Assembly (NCBI GenBank): GCA_026389555.1
Contig: JAPLHQ010000074.1
Coordinates: 1 to 50,030 of the forward strand
Length of the DNA: 50,030 nt
Direction: 5' to 3'
Origin: Chloroflexota bacterium
GTDB lineage: Bacteria > Chloroflexota > Limnocylindria > Limnocylindrales > Limnocylindraceae
Below the pieces are notes generated by a model. The model saw nothing but the letters and a program-made list of their open reading frames with translations, was not told where the DNA came from and made no database searches. The stretch's first letter is position 1, and every line of letters starts with the position of its first letter. Shown here one piece after another: positions 29,036 through 38,292 of this stretch. Made by a program: the position numbers and the translations under genes.

Positions 29036-30961
29036 TCAGTTGCTCCAAGCCTCAATTGACCATGCATAGAGAGGACTGCTGACGTCGCTCTCCTCTGTTG
29101 GCCAGCTGATGCCACTGGAGAGCAAAGTATAACCAGCGTCAGCCCAGAGGAGCAAGTATGGCCGTTCACTCCGTCGAAGCGTTTGGAACTCAGCGTAGAG
29201 AGGAGCGCGCGCACTCTCGCTTGCAGAGCCCAGCCCTTGGCGCAAGAGACTGTCCGCGCTTCCACTCTGCCAGCAGACGAAGTTCTTTCCTGCTGGTGAC
29301 TCCTCGGTTGGGCAGGCTGCAGAGCTGAAAATATCAGTGTCGTCAGGGTCAAGGCTCCACTGCCAGCTACCGATGTACGCATCAAAATCGTTCGGGTAGC
29401 GCAGCCTTGGAAGGATCTCACTCGTATAGGCCTCTGCGGAGACCGTCAGGGAGAAGCCGCATTCTGCCGCCTGGTCCGCAATCAGCTGCGCTGCGCTGGT
29501 CCGTGCGCTCTGCCCATCACGCACAAGGATGGTTGCCTCAAGTCGACTCCCGAGCCTGGCGAAGACTCCATCGCTCTCTTCACTCCACCCGTCTGCAAGG
29601 AGGGAAGCTCGAGCCCCCGCAGTATTGCGAACCGCCTCAGGAGGTGCTGGCAATTGCACCGCCCACGAGTTCGGCGCAACGGTGCTACTGATTGGAATCC
29701 CACTATCTCCCGCCGCCTCGCTGATAATCGCGGGAAGGTTGACACAGGTGCTCAACGCAGTACGCACGATCGCATCGGCGAATGGTCGTCCCGGTCGCAT
29801 GTTGAATGCAAGGAAAGTATACCCACGGGATGAAGGGGCCTTCAGCATCTTCGCGTCACTGCGCACCTGCAGGCCTGCAACGCTCGCCGCACTGAGATTC
29901 GGGATCCAGTCAACTTGCGAGGACTGAAAGGCGCTGATCGCAGAAGCCTGGGTCGCATACCTCGTAACCACAACACGCTTCATTGCCGGCGCTCCCAGGG
30001 CGAATCTACTGAAGCTCTCAAGAGAGAGGCGCTCCCCGGGGGTCCGCTCCGTGAACTTATACGGACCGGCGCCAATCGGGATCAGTTGCGCATCGAGCAG
30101 CGGATAGGCCACCTCAAGCTGACTCTCAACGGGTGCAAGGAGGTACGACTCTAGTCGCGTCAGACGACCAAATAGATCCTTCGCATACGCCTCCTCATTG
30201 CGTGACCCACCACCCTGAGCGCCTCCGTTCAGCGCAGGGAAGATGCGCGGATCTGGAAGTGAGAGGCCAGCTTGGCTCAACGTGCGTTCAAGTTGCGGAA
30301 TCAGCGGCGCATATTCACAGGCGGTCGCCCTAACGGCCCCGCAGGAGGTTGCGTCAAGCTCGGCCACCAGGTTCTCGCGCGCCAACGTGATGAGGCTACG
30401 ATCGGCCTCTTTGACGCTGTCGCGGAAGCGATCAAGCGATCGCTCCAGAGCTGCCTTCGACAGAATTGGAATGGTCAGGCCACGTGTACCCCACGGCGCC
30501 CAACTACCAATAAGACGGAACGTCACACGCTGTCCACCATCCGCCTCAACCGACTCGAGTCGCGTCCGAACGAGATCACAGATGTCGGTAGCAAGGGGGC
30601 ACTGCCCGCTCTTTGCTAGTTCATACGTAAAGGCAACATCATCGGAGTTGAGAAGTGAGCCGTCATGGAAGGTGAGCCCAGTCTTCAGCTTGACGCTCCA
30701 GCTGGTACCGCCCGGAGAGATTTCCGGCGCACCATCCGCCAAGACGGGCTGTGGGCGGAACGCAGCATCGGGACGATAGAGGCCAACCTGAATGAGACCT
30801 CCAACGAGGGCAGACGACTCATCAAGATACGCCGCGCTGAGATTAAGCGGCTCATCAGTGACTGCAACGCGAAGGGTTCCTGCGCTCAGCACTGAACAAC
30901 CCGCGCTTGACGCGACAAGCAGAAGCGTTGCAGTAAAACGGAGGAGCAGCGCGCGGCTCAT
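29036..30961 (-). CDS. Family 5 extracellular solute-binding lipoprotein (DppA/OppA-like)
   Basis: A 641-residue periplasmic-type binding protein for a peptide- or nickel-type ABC importer. The N-terminus is a lipoprotein signal: a basic start, a hydrophobic stretch and lipobox ASSAGC with the lipidated Cys at 22. Family features include TLRVAVTDEPLNL, LTFHDGSLLNSDDVAFTYEL (the SBP_bac_5 signature region) and IPIGAGPYKFTERTPGE. GYTFLAFNMRPGRPFADAIV and FDAYIGSWQWSLDPDD follow near the C-terminus. Its ATG overlaps the gcvH stop by 4 bases (ATGA), so it is translated with the glycine-cleavage genes. No permease or ATPase genes are adjacent. The ligand is unknown; a peptide or amino-acid link to glycine use is only a guess. 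Confidence 0.92.
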   Translation of the reverse strand: MSRALLLRFTATLLLVASSAGCSVLSAGTLRVAVTDEPLNLSAAYLDESSALVGGLIQVGLYRPDAAFRPQPVLADGAPEISPGGTSWSVKLKTGLTFHDGSLLNSDDVAFTYELAKSGQCPLATDICDLVRTRLESVEADGGQRVTFRLIGSWAPWGTRGLTIPILSKAALERSLDRFRDSVKEADRSLITLARENLVAELDATSCGAVRATACEYAPLIPQLERTLSQAGLSLPDPRIFPALNGGAQGGGSRNEEAYAKDLFGRLTRLESYLLAPVESQLEVAYPLLDAQLIPIGAGPYKFTERTPGERLSLESFSRFALGAPAMKRVVVTRYATQASAISAFQSSQVDWIPNLSAASVAGLQVRSDAKMLKAPSSRGYTFLAFNMRPGRPFADAIVRTALSTCVNLPAIISEAAGDSGIPISSTVAPNSWAVQLPAPPEAVRNTAGARASLLADGWSEESDGVFARLGSRLEATILVRDGQSARTSAAQLIADQAAECGFSLTVSAEAYTSEILPRLRYPNDFDAYIGSWQWSLDPDDTDIFSSAACPTEESPAGKNFVCWQSGSADSLLRQGLGSASESARAPLYAEFQTLRRSERPYLLLWADAGYTLLSSGISWPTEESDVSSPLYAWSIEAWSN

Positions 30962-31335
30962 GCGGTTAACTGGTCGTATCCGGCGGCATCAAGGAGTGCC
31001 GCGAGCTCCTCTGTGTTGCTGAGCGCGACTTCAAGAAGCCAGCCCTCACCATATGGATCTGCATTGACCGTCTCTGGGGCGCTCGACAGCTTCTCGTTAC
31101 GCGCCAGAACGCTGCCAGAGATCGGGCTGAAGAGGTCGCTCACCGCCTTCACCGATTCGATGGCACCGAACACCGCAAACTGCTTCAAGTCTGAGCCAAC
31201 CGCCGGAAGATCAACGAAGACAACATCGCCGAGCTCACCCGCCGCATGCGACGTGATCCCGATGATGGCGCGGTCACCGCTCACTCGGACCCATTCATGC
31301 TCCTTTGAGTAGCGAAGGTCTGCTGGTGACGACAT
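30958..31335 (-). CDS. gcvH: Glycine cleavage system H protein
   Basis: Lipoyl carrier that shuttles the aminomethyl group between GcvP, GcvT and the dihydrolipoyl dehydrogenase. It has 125 residues from the ATG at 31335, which lies 6 bases after GGGGGTT; a TTG at 31341 would add two residues. The N-terminus RYSKEHEWVRV is canonical. GITSHAAGELGDVVFVDLP leads to the lipoylation loop GAIESVKAVSDLFSP, whose Lys carries lipoate. DPYGEGWLLEV closes the domain. It is tightly coupled to gcvT upstream and the lipoprotein downstream. GcvP and the lipoyl-handling genes are not in the window. Confidence 0.97.
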   Translation of the reverse strand: MSSPADLRYSKEHEWVRVSGDRAIIGITSHAAGELGDVVFVDLPAVGSDLKQFAVFGAIESVKAVSDLFSPISGSVLARNEKLSSAPETVNADPYGEGWLLEVALSNTEELAALLDAAGYDQLTA

Positions 31336-31337
31336 CT

Positions 31338-32516
31338 TCAACCCCCTTGCTGGTGCGCAGCGTGCGCTCGTCCCTCTGTTGATCGCTTCAAGATAAATGG
31401 TACGCCAGTCACCTCGGCAGCCACGCCCTCCCCACGAATGAGCACCTCAAGCGGCTCACCGGGCGTAAAGGGAGCTGCCCCCGCATCAAGATCGGCGAGC
31501 GCGATTGGATAGCCAAGGCTCGGCGAGTGTGTCCCTGAGGTGACTCGTCCGAGCGTGACGCCGCCCGGCCGACGTACCTCGTATCCGTGCCGTGCGATCC
31601 CTCGGCCGGTCACACGGATCCCGACAAGGGTGCGCCCAAAACGTTCGCCACGCGCTGCACGTGCGGTCAGCGCCTCTCCGCCAACAAACCTGCGTGGCGT
31701 ATCAAGCTTCACAACCCTGCCGAGACCAACATCAAACGGTGTCAGCTCCTCGCGCAACTCGTTCCCGTAGAGCGGCATCCCCGCCTCTAAACGGAGCGTG
31801 TCGCGCGCGCCAAGTCCGATCGCCTGAAACGGGGTTCCGTTTGAGATCGTTGAACCCGCAGCCAGCAGTCCGCGCCAGAGTGCAACGGCGTGGGCGTTCT
31901 CAACGTAGATCTCATATCCAACCTCACCGGTGTATCCCGTGCGTGCAATGAGGGCGGTGATCGCTGCCCCTGAAACTTCAAGATGCATCGTGGCGACCGA
32001 GTAGTTCCGTAGGGCGTGGAACGCCACACGCTCCTCTTCTGCAATGAGCGAAGCCAAGATCTCTGCGCTCGTCACCCCTTGGATGGCGATCATTGAGGTG
32101 CTGTCACTCTCGTCCACAACGGTCGCGGATCCACTCGCACGTTCACGGAGTGCCGCCGCAACCACCGCTCTGTTCGATGCGTTGGCAACAACGAGCCACT
32201 CTTCATCGGCGATGCGATAGACGACGAGATCATCAAGGATCCCGCCCACTTCGTTGACGATCATGCTGTACTGCGCTCGTCCCACCAGAAGCGCAGACGG
32301 GGTGGAGACGAGTGCGTAGTCAAGCGCTGCCCCTGCGGCAGGGCCGCTCACGCGGATCTCGCCCATGTGACCAAGATCAAAGAGCCCAGCGCCCGTGCGG
32401 ACGGCACGGTGCTCCTCAATCACACCCGCATACTGGACGGGCATCTCCCAGCCGGCAAAATCGACCATCCGTGCGCCGAGTGTCAGGTGCTCCTCGTAGA
32501 GCGCCGTGCGCTGCAT
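31338..32516 (-). CDS. gcvT: Glycine cleavage system T protein (aminomethyltransferase)
   Basis: Transfers the methylene group from the H-protein arm to tetrahydrofolate and releases ammonia. It has 392 residues. Diagnostic stretches are [31 protein letters not shown] (folate site), [17 protein letters not shown] (catalytic Asp region), [37 protein letters not shown] and [18 protein letters not shown]. The ATG overlaps the Nudix gene's TGA by one base (TGATG), and gcvH starts within 6 bases of its end. I find no glycine riboswitch upstream of the operon. Confidence 0.97.
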   Translation of the reverse strand: MQRTALYEEHLTLGARMVDFAGWEMPVQYAGVIEEHRAVRTGAGLFDLGHMGEIRVSGPAAGAALDYALVSTPSALLVGRAQYSMIVNEVGGILDDLVVYRIADEEWLVVANASNRAVVAAALRERASGSATVVDESDSTSMIAIQGVTSAEILASLIAEEERVAFHALRNYSVATMHLEVSGAAITALIARTGYTGEVGYEIYVENAHAVALWRGLLAAGSTISNGTPFQAIGLGARDTLRLEAGMPLYGNELREELTPFDVGLGRVVKLDTPRRFVGGEALTARAARGERFGRTLVGIRVTGRGIARHGYEVRRPGGVTLGRVTSGTHSPSLGYPIALADLDAGAAPFTPGEPLEVLIRGEGVAAEVTGVPFILKRSTEGRAHAAHQQGG

Positions 32517-32953
32517 CAGTCGCGCGTGAGCGCGTCGTAGGCGCGCTGGACGAGTCCGCTCTCGGTCTGGAAGTCGAGGAGGCGAACCGCTTCATCCATT
32601 CGCACCCAGCGCAGCTCGTCAAACTCCTTGTCGTACTGCTCAAAGCTGCCGCCAATCGCCTCCATGATGTAGTAGTGCACCGTCTTCTCAATCCGCTCGC
32701 CGGTGCGGACAAAGGAGTACGAGATCGCATCGAAGTACGAGAGGATGCGCACCTCAAGACCAGACTCCTCGCGAACTTCACGGAGCGCTGTCTCCTCGCG
32801 GGTCTCCCCCTCTTCCGGCGTCCCCTTCGGGAGCGACCAGACGTAGCCGTCGCGCTCGCGCTTTCGGCGGCCAACAACAATCTCAGGCTGTCCGCCCACG
32901 GCACGGATGACGAGCCCTCCTGCGGAGACGGCTATGCGCTTGCTGAGTGCCAT
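32516..32953 (-). CDS. Nudix hydrolase
   Basis: A 145-residue pyrophosphohydrolase. The Nudix box GTPEEGETREETALREVREE is complete (G-x5-E-x7-R-E-x2-E-E), with the metal-binding Glu residues present, near 44-66. The preceding VGRRKRERDGYVWSLPKG fits Nudix enzymes that act on dinucleoside polyphosphates or related nucleotides, but the substrate cannot be read from sequence. ATG at 32953 follows GAGGAG at a 7-base spacing. It is first in the Nudix-gcvT-gcvH-lipoprotein-nadE operon, so a promoter must lie in the 158 bases shared with acn. TACCAT (complement 33011-33016) is a weak -10 candidate. Confidence 0.93.
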   Translation of the reverse strand: MALSKRIAVSAGGLVIRAVGGQPEIVVGRRKRERDGYVWSLPKGTPEEGETREETALREVREESGLEVRILSYFDAISYSFVRTGERIEKTVHYYIMEAIGGSFEQYDKEFDELRWVRMDEAVRLLDFQTESGLVQRAYDALTRD

Positions 32954-33111
32954 ACATGCTCCTCACATCGCCTACGTGTCAGGCGCCCATAGGCACCTCT
33001 CATTGAGACGATGGTAGTCCCGTCAGCGCGAGGGCGCTGAGGGGGTGAGCGCGCTACGCTACGACATGAGGCTCCCCCGCACGTGGAGTGGCAGCCGGGA
33101 AGGAGGGCGCG

Positions 33112-35793
33112 GTGTCTAACGTGAAGTCGCTTCGCCAGCCCCTTGGCCCTGGCCTCCCCGACCGCATTGCTCTCGAACTGCTCCCAGCCCCGGCCACCTC
33201 ATGGGAGCGACTCCCCGTCATCCTGAAGATCCTCATTGAGGGTGCGGCTCGACGTGCCGGGAACGGATTTGTGCGCCCAGAAGATGTGGATGCTTACCTC
33301 GCATGGAAGCCTGGCGCGTCGGCGGCCGCAACCGGCGATGAGCGCGAACTCCCCTTCTCTCCTGCTCGCGTTGTCCTCCAGGATTTCACTGGCGTCCCAG
33401 CGGTCGTTGACCTTGCCGCGCTGCGCGATGCGGCGCGCGAGCTCGGCATCGATCCGGAGCGCATCAACCCACAGGTGCCCGCCGATCTCGTCATCGATCA
33501 CTCCGTGCAGATTGACCGATGGGCAACACCGGAGGCGCTCGAGCAGAACGTTGCGCGCGAATATGAGCGCAACGCGGAGCGCTACCAGCTCCTCCGTTGG
33601 GCGCAGGGGGCCTTCGATCGCTTCCGCGTTGTGCCGCCGGGCGCAGGAATCGTGCACCAGGTCAACCTTGAGAGCCTCGCCACCGTGGTGCGCGTTGAGG
33701 AGATTGATGGCGCACCACTCGCCTTCCCCGACACCTGCGTCGGCACCGACTCCCACACCACGATGATCTCAGGCCTCGGCGTGCTCGGCTTCGGTGTCGG
33801 CGGCATTGAGGCAGAGGCGGTACTGCTCGGCGAACCACTCTTCTCGCCACTCCCGAAGATCGTCGGCCTCAAGCTCACCGGCAAGTTGCCATCTGGAACC
33901 ACGGCCACCGACCTTGTCCTTACCGTCACCGAGCGGCTTCGCGCGCACGGGGTTGTTGGTGCGTATGTGGAGGCGTTCGGCGATGGGCTCGCCACCGTCT
34001 CGCTCGCCGACCGCGCAACGATTGCCAACATGTCGCCAGAGTTCGGTGCCACCACCACCCTCTTCCCAATCGACCAGATCACCCTCGACTACCTTCGTGT
34101 AACCGGTCGCGAAAGCGCGCAGATCGAACTGGTTGAGGCCTATGCAAAGGCACAGGGGCTCTGGCGCACCAGCGGACACGATCCGCTCTATGACGAAGTT
34201 GTGGAGATCAGCCTCAACGAGATCGTCCCCTCGCTCGCAGGACCGAAGCGACCACAAGATCGTGTCGCACTCCCGGATCTTGGTGCGGGGTTTGAACGAA
34301 CATACGCTGATCGCGCCGGATCAAAGGCGCACAGCGCCACGATAGGTGGAACCACGATGCGTGATGGTGCGGTGGCGATCGCAGCGATCACCTCCTGCAC
34401 CAACACCTCGAACCCATCGGTCATGATCGCCTCAGGCCTCCTCGCAAGGAACGCAGTGGCCCGAGGTATGCAGGTCCCAGCCTGGGTGAAGACGAGCCTC
34501 GCACCTGGATCACGCGTCGTCACCGCCTACCTTGAGCGCGCAGGCCTACTTGAACCACTCGCGGCGCTCGGCTTCAACGTTGCCGGCTACGGCTGCACCA
34601 CCTGCATCGGGAACTCTGGGCCGTTGGAGAGCGAGATCGCCGTCACCGTCGAGCGTGAAGATCTTCTCGTTGCCGCGGTGCTTTCGGGGAATCGAAACTT
34701 TGAGGGGCGTATTCACCCCGCCGTGCGCGCGGCATATCTCGCTTCACCGCCACTGGTTGTAGCGCTCGCGCTCGCTGGCAACGTGGTGACAAACCTTGAC
34801 GTGGATCCGATCGGCAACGATCGCAACGGCGCCGCAGTCTTCTTGCGTGACATCTGGCCGAGCGACGAAGAGATCGCAGCCGCCGTGGCGAAGGCGGCCG
34901 ACGCCTCGCTCTATCGCAGTAGCTACGCCGATCTCTTCGCCGGCGATGCGCGATGGCAGGGACTCAGCGTGCCAACCGGTCGCACCTACGCCTGGGATCC
35001 CGCCTCAACCTATATTGCGCGACCCGCCTTCACAGAGAGGATCCCCGCAACGGCTGCGCCAATCACCGACGTGAGCAACGCGCGCGCCCTCCTCCTCCTC
35101 GGCGACTCAGTCACCACCGACCACATCTCTCCCGCCGGTTCAATCCGCGCCGACTCCCCCGCCGGACGATGGATGATTGAGCGCGGGGTCAGCGTTGGCG
35201 ACTTCAATTCGTACGGCGCACGACGTGGCCATGACCAGGTGATGATGCGCGGCACCTTTGCAAACATCCGGCTCCGCAATGCACTCGCGGATGGCAAGGA
35301 GGGACCGATCACGAGCCACCTACCGAGCGGCGAACTGCTCGCCGTTGCCGATGCCGCCGCGCGTTATGCAGAGAGCGCCACGCCACTGGTGATCATTGCA
35401 GGGAAGGAGTACGGCTCCGGCTCCAGTCGTGACTGGGCGGCGAAGGGGACGCAAATGCTCGGAGTCCGCGCCGTCATCGCCGAATCATATGAGCGCATCC
35501 ATCGCTCCAACCTGATCGGGATGGGCATCCTGCCGTTGCAGTTCCTACCAGGTGAGAGCGCGACAAGCCACGCTCTCACCGGACGTGAGCGCTTCACGCT
35601 GCAAGGGCTTGCCACAGTCAGTCCGCGCGGGCGCATCCAACTGCACGTGGAGCAGAGTGGCGCCGGAGATGCTGCAACTGGCGAGCGACGCGCGATTGAA
35701 CTGATCGTCCGACTCGACGGGCCGATGGAGCTTGAGACCTACCGACAGGGAGGCATCATGCCGGCCGTGCTGCGGAGGATGGCGAAGCAGTAA
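33112..35793 (+). CDS. acnA: Aconitate hydratase (AcnA/IRP type)
   Basis: Citric-acid-cycle enzyme that interconverts citrate and isocitrate through a [4Fe-4S] cluster. I chose the GTG at 33112 because AGGAGGG lies 4 bases upstream; another GTG at 33088 would add eight residues of no family character. The product is 893 residues, normal for AcnA. Key blocks are VVLQDFTGVPAVVDLAALRD, PDTCVGTDSHTTMISGLGVL, AITSCTNTSNPSVM (first cluster Cys), NVAGYGCTTCIGNSGPL (the other two Cys), TTDHISPAGSI, FNSYGARRGHDQVMMRGTF and KEYGSGSSRDWAAKGT. It is a single-gene unit, divergent from the Nudix operon and convergent with tRNA-Val. Confidence 0.97.
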   Translation: MSNVKSLRQPLGPGLPDRIALELLPAPATSWERLPVILKILIEGAARRAGNGFVRPEDVDAYLAWKPGASAAATGDERELPFSPARVVLQDFTGVPAVVDLAALRDAARELGIDPERINPQVPADLVIDHSVQIDRWATPEALEQNVAREYERNAERYQLLRWAQGAFDRFRVVPPGAGIVHQVNLESLATVVRVEEIDGAPLAFPDTCVGTDSHTTMISGLGVLGFGVGGIEAEAVLLGEPLFSPLPKIVGLKLTGKLPSGTTATDLVLTVTERLRAHGVVGAYVEAFGDGLATVSLADRATIANMSPEFGATTTLFPIDQITLDYLRVTGRESAQIELVEAYAKAQGLWRTSGHDPLYDEVVEISLNEIVPSLAGPKRPQDRVALPDLGAGFERTYADRAGSKAHSATIGGTTMRDGAVAIAAITSCTNTSNPSVMIASGLLARNAVARGMQVPAWVKTSLAPGSRVVTAYLERAGLLEPLAALGFNVAGYGCTTCIGNSGPLESEIAVTVEREDLLVAAVLSGNRNFEGRIHPAVRAAYLASPPLVVALALAGNVVTNLDVDPIGNDRNGAAVFLRDIWPSDEEIAAAVAKAADASLYRSSYADLFAGDARWQGLSVPTGRTYAWDPASTYIARPAFTERIPATAAPITDVSNARALLLLGDSVTTDHISPAGSIRADSPAGRWMIERGVSVGDFNSYGARRGHDQVMMRGTFANIRLRNALADGKEGPITSHLPSGELLAVADAAARYAESATPLVIIAGKEYGSGSSRDWAAKGTQMLGVRAVIAESYERIHRSNLIGMGILPLQFLPGESATSHALTGRERFTLQGLATVSPRGRIQLHVEQSGAGDAATGERRAIELIVRLDGPMELETYRQGGIMPAVLRRMAKQ

Positions 35794-35800
35794 CTGCGCG

Positions 35801-35877
<77 letters not shown>

Positions 35878-35918
35878 GAGGAGCGGATTCTAGACGACTC
35901 CTGATCCCCCTCGCGGAA

Positions 35919-36161
35919 TCAGAGAGCGCCGCGCAGAAACTGCAGCAGCACCATCACGAGGAGTGGTGATAAGTCGAGGCCACCCATCGCGGGGAGAACC
36001 CGCCGTACTGGCCCAAGGATCGGCTCGCTCAACTCAATGAGGAGTCGCGCGATCCGGCCACTCCCCGCCGGATCCACCCACGAGATCAGGACGCGCCCAA
36101 GGACAACGAACCAGAGCGTCTGGAGGACGAGGTCAGCGGCGAGTTGCGGCGTAAATCCCAT
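35919..36161 (-). CDS. yggT: YggT-family membrane protein
   Basis: An 80-residue integral membrane protein of the YggT family, usually found beside yggS and ftsZ; its function is not well defined. Two hydrophobic helices (about 8-26 and 62-77) flank the conserved loop WVDPAGSGRIARLLIELSEP and ILGPVRRVLPAMGGLDLSP, which are the family's hallmark blocks. The ATG at 36161 has no Shine-Dalgarno. TAGGCT lies 6 bases upstream, and its TAG is the yggS stop, so it may have its own leaderless transcript as well as readthrough from ftsZ-yggS. Confidence 0.93.
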   Translation of the reverse strand: MGFTPQLAADLVLQTLWFVVLGRVLISWVDPAGSGRIARLLIELSEPILGPVRRVLPAMGGLDLSPLLVMVLLQFLRGAL

Positions 36162-36167
36162 AGCGAA

Positions 36168-36173
36168 AGCCTA
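36168..36173 (-). promoter_or_regulatory. -10-like TAGGCT overlapping the yggS stop, leaderless start of yggT
   Basis: TAGGCT-ttcgct-ATG, with the yggS TAG stop codon as its first three bases. The spacing of 6 is the same as at ligA/gatC. Confidence 0.4.
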
Positions 36174-36890
36174 CCCGCGCGCCCCGAAGAGTGCGCTGCC
36201 AAGGCGCACCTGCGTCGCCCCCTCCTCAATTGCGACCTCAAAGTCGCCACTCATCCCCGCAGAGATGATCGGCCCAATCTGCAGCCCCTGCGCCGAGGCG
36301 GCCGCGCGAAGGTCGTGCGAGAAGGCGACGAAAGAGGAGAAGGTGCTCCGTGCCTCGGCAGCGTCGTTCGTGAGGCGGCCAACGGTGAGCAGCCCCTCAA
36401 TGGTGAACGGCGTGCCGTTGAGGACGGCGGCGATCTCTGGCAGGGCTGCCCGGAGCGCATCTGGCGTGAAGCCAGACTTTGCCGGATCTTCATCAATGTT
36501 TACTTGGAGGAGGACCTGGCGCGGAGCAGCATCTGCTCCGCCAAGTTCTGTAATGCGCGCAAGGAGCTCAACACGATCAACCGAACTGATGCGATCGGCG
36601 GCGGCGAGGGCTCGACGCACCTTATTACTCTGCAGTGGACCAATCAGATCCCAGCGCACCTGAACGCCGGGGCGCTGTTGGGCAACTGCCGCGCGCTTCT
36701 CCTCCAACTCTTGGACGCGATTCTCGCCGAAGGCACGCTGCCCAGCATCGATCGCCTCGGCGATACGCTCGGCGGAGACACCCTTGGTGACGGCGAGCAG
36801 TTCAACACCTCCCGCTGGGCGGTTGGCGCGCTGTTCGGCGGCGCGAACGCGGGCGTGGAGCGACGCTAACTGTTCAGCAAGCTGTGACAT
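36171..36890 (-). CDS. yggS: PLP homeostasis protein YggS
   Basis: A 239-residue pyridoxal-phosphate-binding TIM barrel (YggS/PLPBP) that buffers PLP and affects amino-acid pools; it has no known catalytic activity. Family marks are VELLAVTKGVSAERIAEAID (the first block carries the Schiff-base Lys), FGENRVQELEEKR, WDLIGPLQSNKVR (usually W-H-x-I-G-x-L-Q-x-N-K), VNIDEDPAKSGF, LLTVGRL and ISAGMSGDFEVAIEEGATQVRLGSALFG. The ATG at 36890 follows ftsZ by 8 bases. A place between ftsZ and yggT is widespread in bacteria and supports orthology. Confidence 0.96.
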   Translation of the reverse strand: MSQLAEQLASLHARVRAAEQRANRPAGGVELLAVTKGVSAERIAEAIDAGQRAFGENRVQELEEKRAAVAQQRPGVQVRWDLIGPLQSNKVRRALAAADRISSVDRVELLARITELGGADAAPRQVLLQVNIDEDPAKSGFTPDALRAALPEIAAVLNGTPFTIEGLLTVGRLTNDAAEARSTFSSFVAFSHDLRAAASAQGLQIGPIISAGMSGDFEVAIEEGATQVRLGSALFGARG

Positions 36891-36898
36891 CTACGGGA

Positions 36899-38137
36899 TT
36901 AGGAGCGGCGGCGAAGGAAGGCAGGGATCTCCAACTCATCACCAGCAACTGGGGCGGGGCTAATCCCCTCACCTTCCAAATGCGCCGCGATCGGCTCCTG
37001 TGAGACGGCTGGGTGCGTGCTCGGCGTCCAGGAAGGCGCAGGCGCTGCCTGGGCAGGTGTTGCGTATGGCGCTGCAGGGGTTGCTGAGGCGCCAGCACTC
37101 GGTGCCGACGCGCTCCAGTTCACGCTTCCGTCATCACGGCCGAACGGGAATTCGGTGCGGAGGCTTGCGGCACTCGCCGACTGGCTTCGTGCGTTACCAG
37201 CAAATCCAGTAGCGATCACGGTGATCTGCACCTCATCAGCGAGCGTCTCATCGAGCGAGGTGCCGAAGATGATGTTCGCCTCTGGATCAGCGCGCTCGGT
37301 GATGTGGTTGATCGCCTCGTTCACCTCATGCAACGTCACGGTGGATGAAGCGGCGACGTTGACGAGCACCCCTGTTGCCCCCTCGATATCAAGCTCAAGG
37401 AGTGGCGATGCGATCGCAAGCTCTGCTGCGGCGCGCGCGCGATTTTCACCACTAGCACGGCCGATCCCCATCAACGCAGATCCTGCGTCCTTCATGATGC
37501 TGCGCACATCGGCGAAGTCCAGGTTGATAATTCCAGGAACGGTGATGACGTCACTGACCCCCTGTACCGCCTGTCGAAGCACGTCATCAGCGATGCGGAA
37601 CGAATCTTCCATTGAGGTCTGGCGGCTCACAACGTTGAGGAGTCGCTCGTTTGGGATGACGATCATGGTGTCAACGTACTTGCGCAGCTCCTCCGCGGCG
37701 GCGTTCGCCACTGCGGCACGGCGCTTCCCTTCGAACTCGAAGGGCTTGGTGATGATGCCGATCGTCAGTGCACCGAGATCCTTTGCCACTTTCGCAACAA
37801 CAGGGGCAGCGCCTGAGCCGGTGCCACCACCCATACCGGCGGTAACGAAGACAAGGTCTGAGCCATCAAGCGCCTTGCGGAGATTCTCAAGGTCTTCTTG
37901 GGCGGCACGCTCGCCAACAACAGAGTCGCCGCCGGCACCAAGTCCACGGGAGATCGCATCACCAATACGGATGCGTGTGGGAGCGTGAGACTTAACCAGC
38001 GCTTGAGCGTCGGTGTTCACAGCGATGAACTCAACGCCGAGGAGTTCAGCTCGGATCATGCGATTCACAGCGTTGGAGCCGGCGCCGCCAACTCCTACGA
38101 CGCGGATTAGCGCAAAGTTCTCAGACTGCGAAGCCAT
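36899..38137 (-). CDS. ftsZ: Cell division GTPase FtsZ
   Basis: Tubulin homologue that polymerises into the Z ring. It has 412 residues from the ATG at 38137, preceded by GGAGGGGAGAGG; a TTG at 38158 would add seven residues. The N-terminal strand IRVVGVGGAGSNAVNRM, the tubulin signature GGGTGSGAAPVVAKVAKDLG and the T7 loop NLDFADVRSIMKDAGSALMG (catalytic Asp) are all present. An Ala/Pro-rich linker (about 325-400) leads to the conserved C-terminal peptide LEIPAFLRRRS, which binds FtsA. Upstream is a 155-base leader with a plausible promoter (complement 38229-38257), so ftsZ can be expressed apart from ftsA. yggS and yggT follow. Confidence 0.99.
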   Translation of the reverse strand: MASQSENFALIRVVGVGGAGSNAVNRMIRAELLGVEFIAVNTDAQALVKSHAPTRIRIGDAISRGLGAGGDSVVGERAAQEDLENLRKALDGSDLVFVTAGMGGGTGSGAAPVVAKVAKDLGALTIGIITKPFEFEGKRRAAVANAAAEELRKYVDTMIVIPNERLLNVVSRQTSMEDSFRIADDVLRQAVQGVSDVITVPGIINLDFADVRSIMKDAGSALMGIGRASGENRARAAAELAIASPLLELDIEGATGVLVNVAASSTVTLHEVNEAINHITERADPEANIIFGTSLDETLADEVQITVIATGFAGNARSQSASAASLRTEFPFGRDDGSVNWSASAPSAGASATPAAPYATPAQAAPAPSWTPSTHPAVSQEPIAAHLEGEGISPAPVAGDELEIPAFLRRRS

Positions 38138-38228
38138 CGGCCTCTCCCCTCCGCTCAACTACCGAACGTCGACCCGCACGTGAGGTCTCCCCCACAGTGT
38201 GCAGACCGCCCTCCCGTCGGTTCGTGGG

Positions 38229-38257
38229 ATTGTAGCAGCGCAGCGGGATGCGTTGAA
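38229..38257 (-). promoter_or_regulatory. Candidate ftsZ promoter
   Basis: The -10 TACAAT (38229-38234, five of six) is 17 bases from TTCAAC (38252-38257, three of six). This predicts a leader of about 85 bases before the ftsZ Shine-Dalgarno. The rest of the ftsA-ftsZ gap shows nothing clear. Confidence 0.5.
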
Positions 38258-38292
38258 GAGGGAACTTCACTGGGGACGAGGGGGTCGCGGAG

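Noticed and set aside
32954-33111. Possible glycine riboswitch upstream of the Nudix-gcvT operon
   Set aside because: I find no recognisable conserved core of the glycine aptamer in this 158-base region, only a short GCCTA/TAGGC inverted repeat.
37017-37988. A 323-codon plus-strand frame opposite ftsZ
   Set aside because: Shadow of ftsZ, Ser/Ala/Pro-rich as antisense frames of GC-rich genes are.
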